A DNA stretch of 5,933 bases from Planctomycetaceae bacterium. GTDB lineage: Bacteria; Planctomycetota; Planctomycetia; Pirellulales; Thermoguttaceae. Numbering within the stretch: position 1 is the first letter of the stretch; each line of letters starts with the position of its first letter. The notes under the pieces were generated by a model that made no database searches, was not told the origin of the DNA, and worked only from the letters and a program-made list of their open reading frames with translations. The translations under genes were made by a program, and so were the position numbers. Of the stretch, positions 5,821 to 5,933 are shown piece by piece. The stretch is taken from contig WRCR01000264.1 of the NCBI GenBank assembly GCA_009783865.1, forward strand, positions 1 through 5,933, written 5' to 3'.

Positions 5821-5933
5821 AAATTGGTAGCCGCAGGTGTCAACCAGCGGAGTACAATCGGCGGAAATTCTAACATATCCGCAAATGTTGGCAAGAGCAA
5901 AAAGTGCCGCCCTCGAAAGACCTAATATTGGAG
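5794..5933 (-). CDS. Possible C-terminal tail of a neighbouring gene, partial
   Basis: One minus-strand frame is open from the right edge of the window (first full codon at 5931) to a TAA at 5796-5794, giving 45 residues with no start inside. The tail reads ...TPLVDTCGYQFHSPLATHH, and the last eight residues are the translated heptamer repeat. I do not recognise a family. If real, the gene enters from beyond the window and has its stop supplied by the repeat arm, as happens to MATE at the other arm. An open frame of 45 codons can also occur by chance, so this is tentative. Confidence 0.3.
   Translation of the reverse strand, partial: PILGLSRAALFALANICGYVRISADCTPLVDTCGYQFHSPLATHH
5831..5850. 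repeat. Imperfect palindrome outside the right repeat arm
   Basis: CCGCAGGT (5831-5838), a GTCA loop, then ACCAGCGG (5843-5850) pair at seven of eight positions, with an A-A mismatch in the fifth pair. It begins ten bases outside the end of the right arm. It could be a small REP-like intergenic palindrome or simply part of the coding tail that may cross this region. Confidence 0.4.

Overview
The window (about 50% GC by eye) looks like bacterial chromosome from the PVC group (Planctomycetota, Lentisphaerota or Verrucomicrobiota). The main reason is the architecture of the largest gene: a secreted protein related to the hydrazine synthase alpha subunit (HzsA), with two c-type haem motifs and a C-terminal sulfatase-modifying-factor (FGE/SUMF1-type) domain. 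This combination is typical of planctomycete-like genomes. No rRNA or marker gene is present, so the placement is an inference.

Layout: both confident genes are on the minus strand, so transcription runs from right to left. From the right edge: (i) 5821-5933 is a short flank with an imperfect palindrome, open on the minus strand as the possible tail of a neighbouring gene; (ii) 5660-5820 is the right arm of a long inverted repeat; (iii) 5563-5659 is a short leader with a good promoter and ribosome binding site; (iv) 1780-5562 encodes the 1260-residue HzsA-like/FGE protein; (v) 1616-1779 is an intergenic region with a possible second promoter and two small hairpins; (vi) 134-1615 encodes a 12-helix MATE-family exporter; (vii) 1-161 is the left arm of the inverted repeat, which overlaps the last eight codons and the stop of the MATE gene.

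The most notable structure is the inverted repeat. Positions 1-161 are the reverse complement of 5660-5820 with 16 mismatches and no gaps (about 90% identity). The arms enclose the two genes almost exactly, giving a cassette of about 5.8 kb with terminal inverted repeats and no visible transposase. Each arm starts at its outer tip with four heptamer units (pattern YACTCRY) and carries a 20-bp-period direct repeat. The arms may be two copies of a dispersed intergenic repeat or the ends of a non-autonomous mobile unit. The window cannot settle this, because the left arm begins at base 1 and its outer flank is not visible.

Functionally, the large protein is predicted to be exported and to carry two covalent haems outside the cytoplasmic membrane. 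The MATE protein is a cation-coupled multidrug or metabolite exporter in that membrane. I see no evidence that they act in one pathway beyond adjacency and shared strand; the 164-base gap with its own promoter candidate argues that MATE can be transcribed separately.
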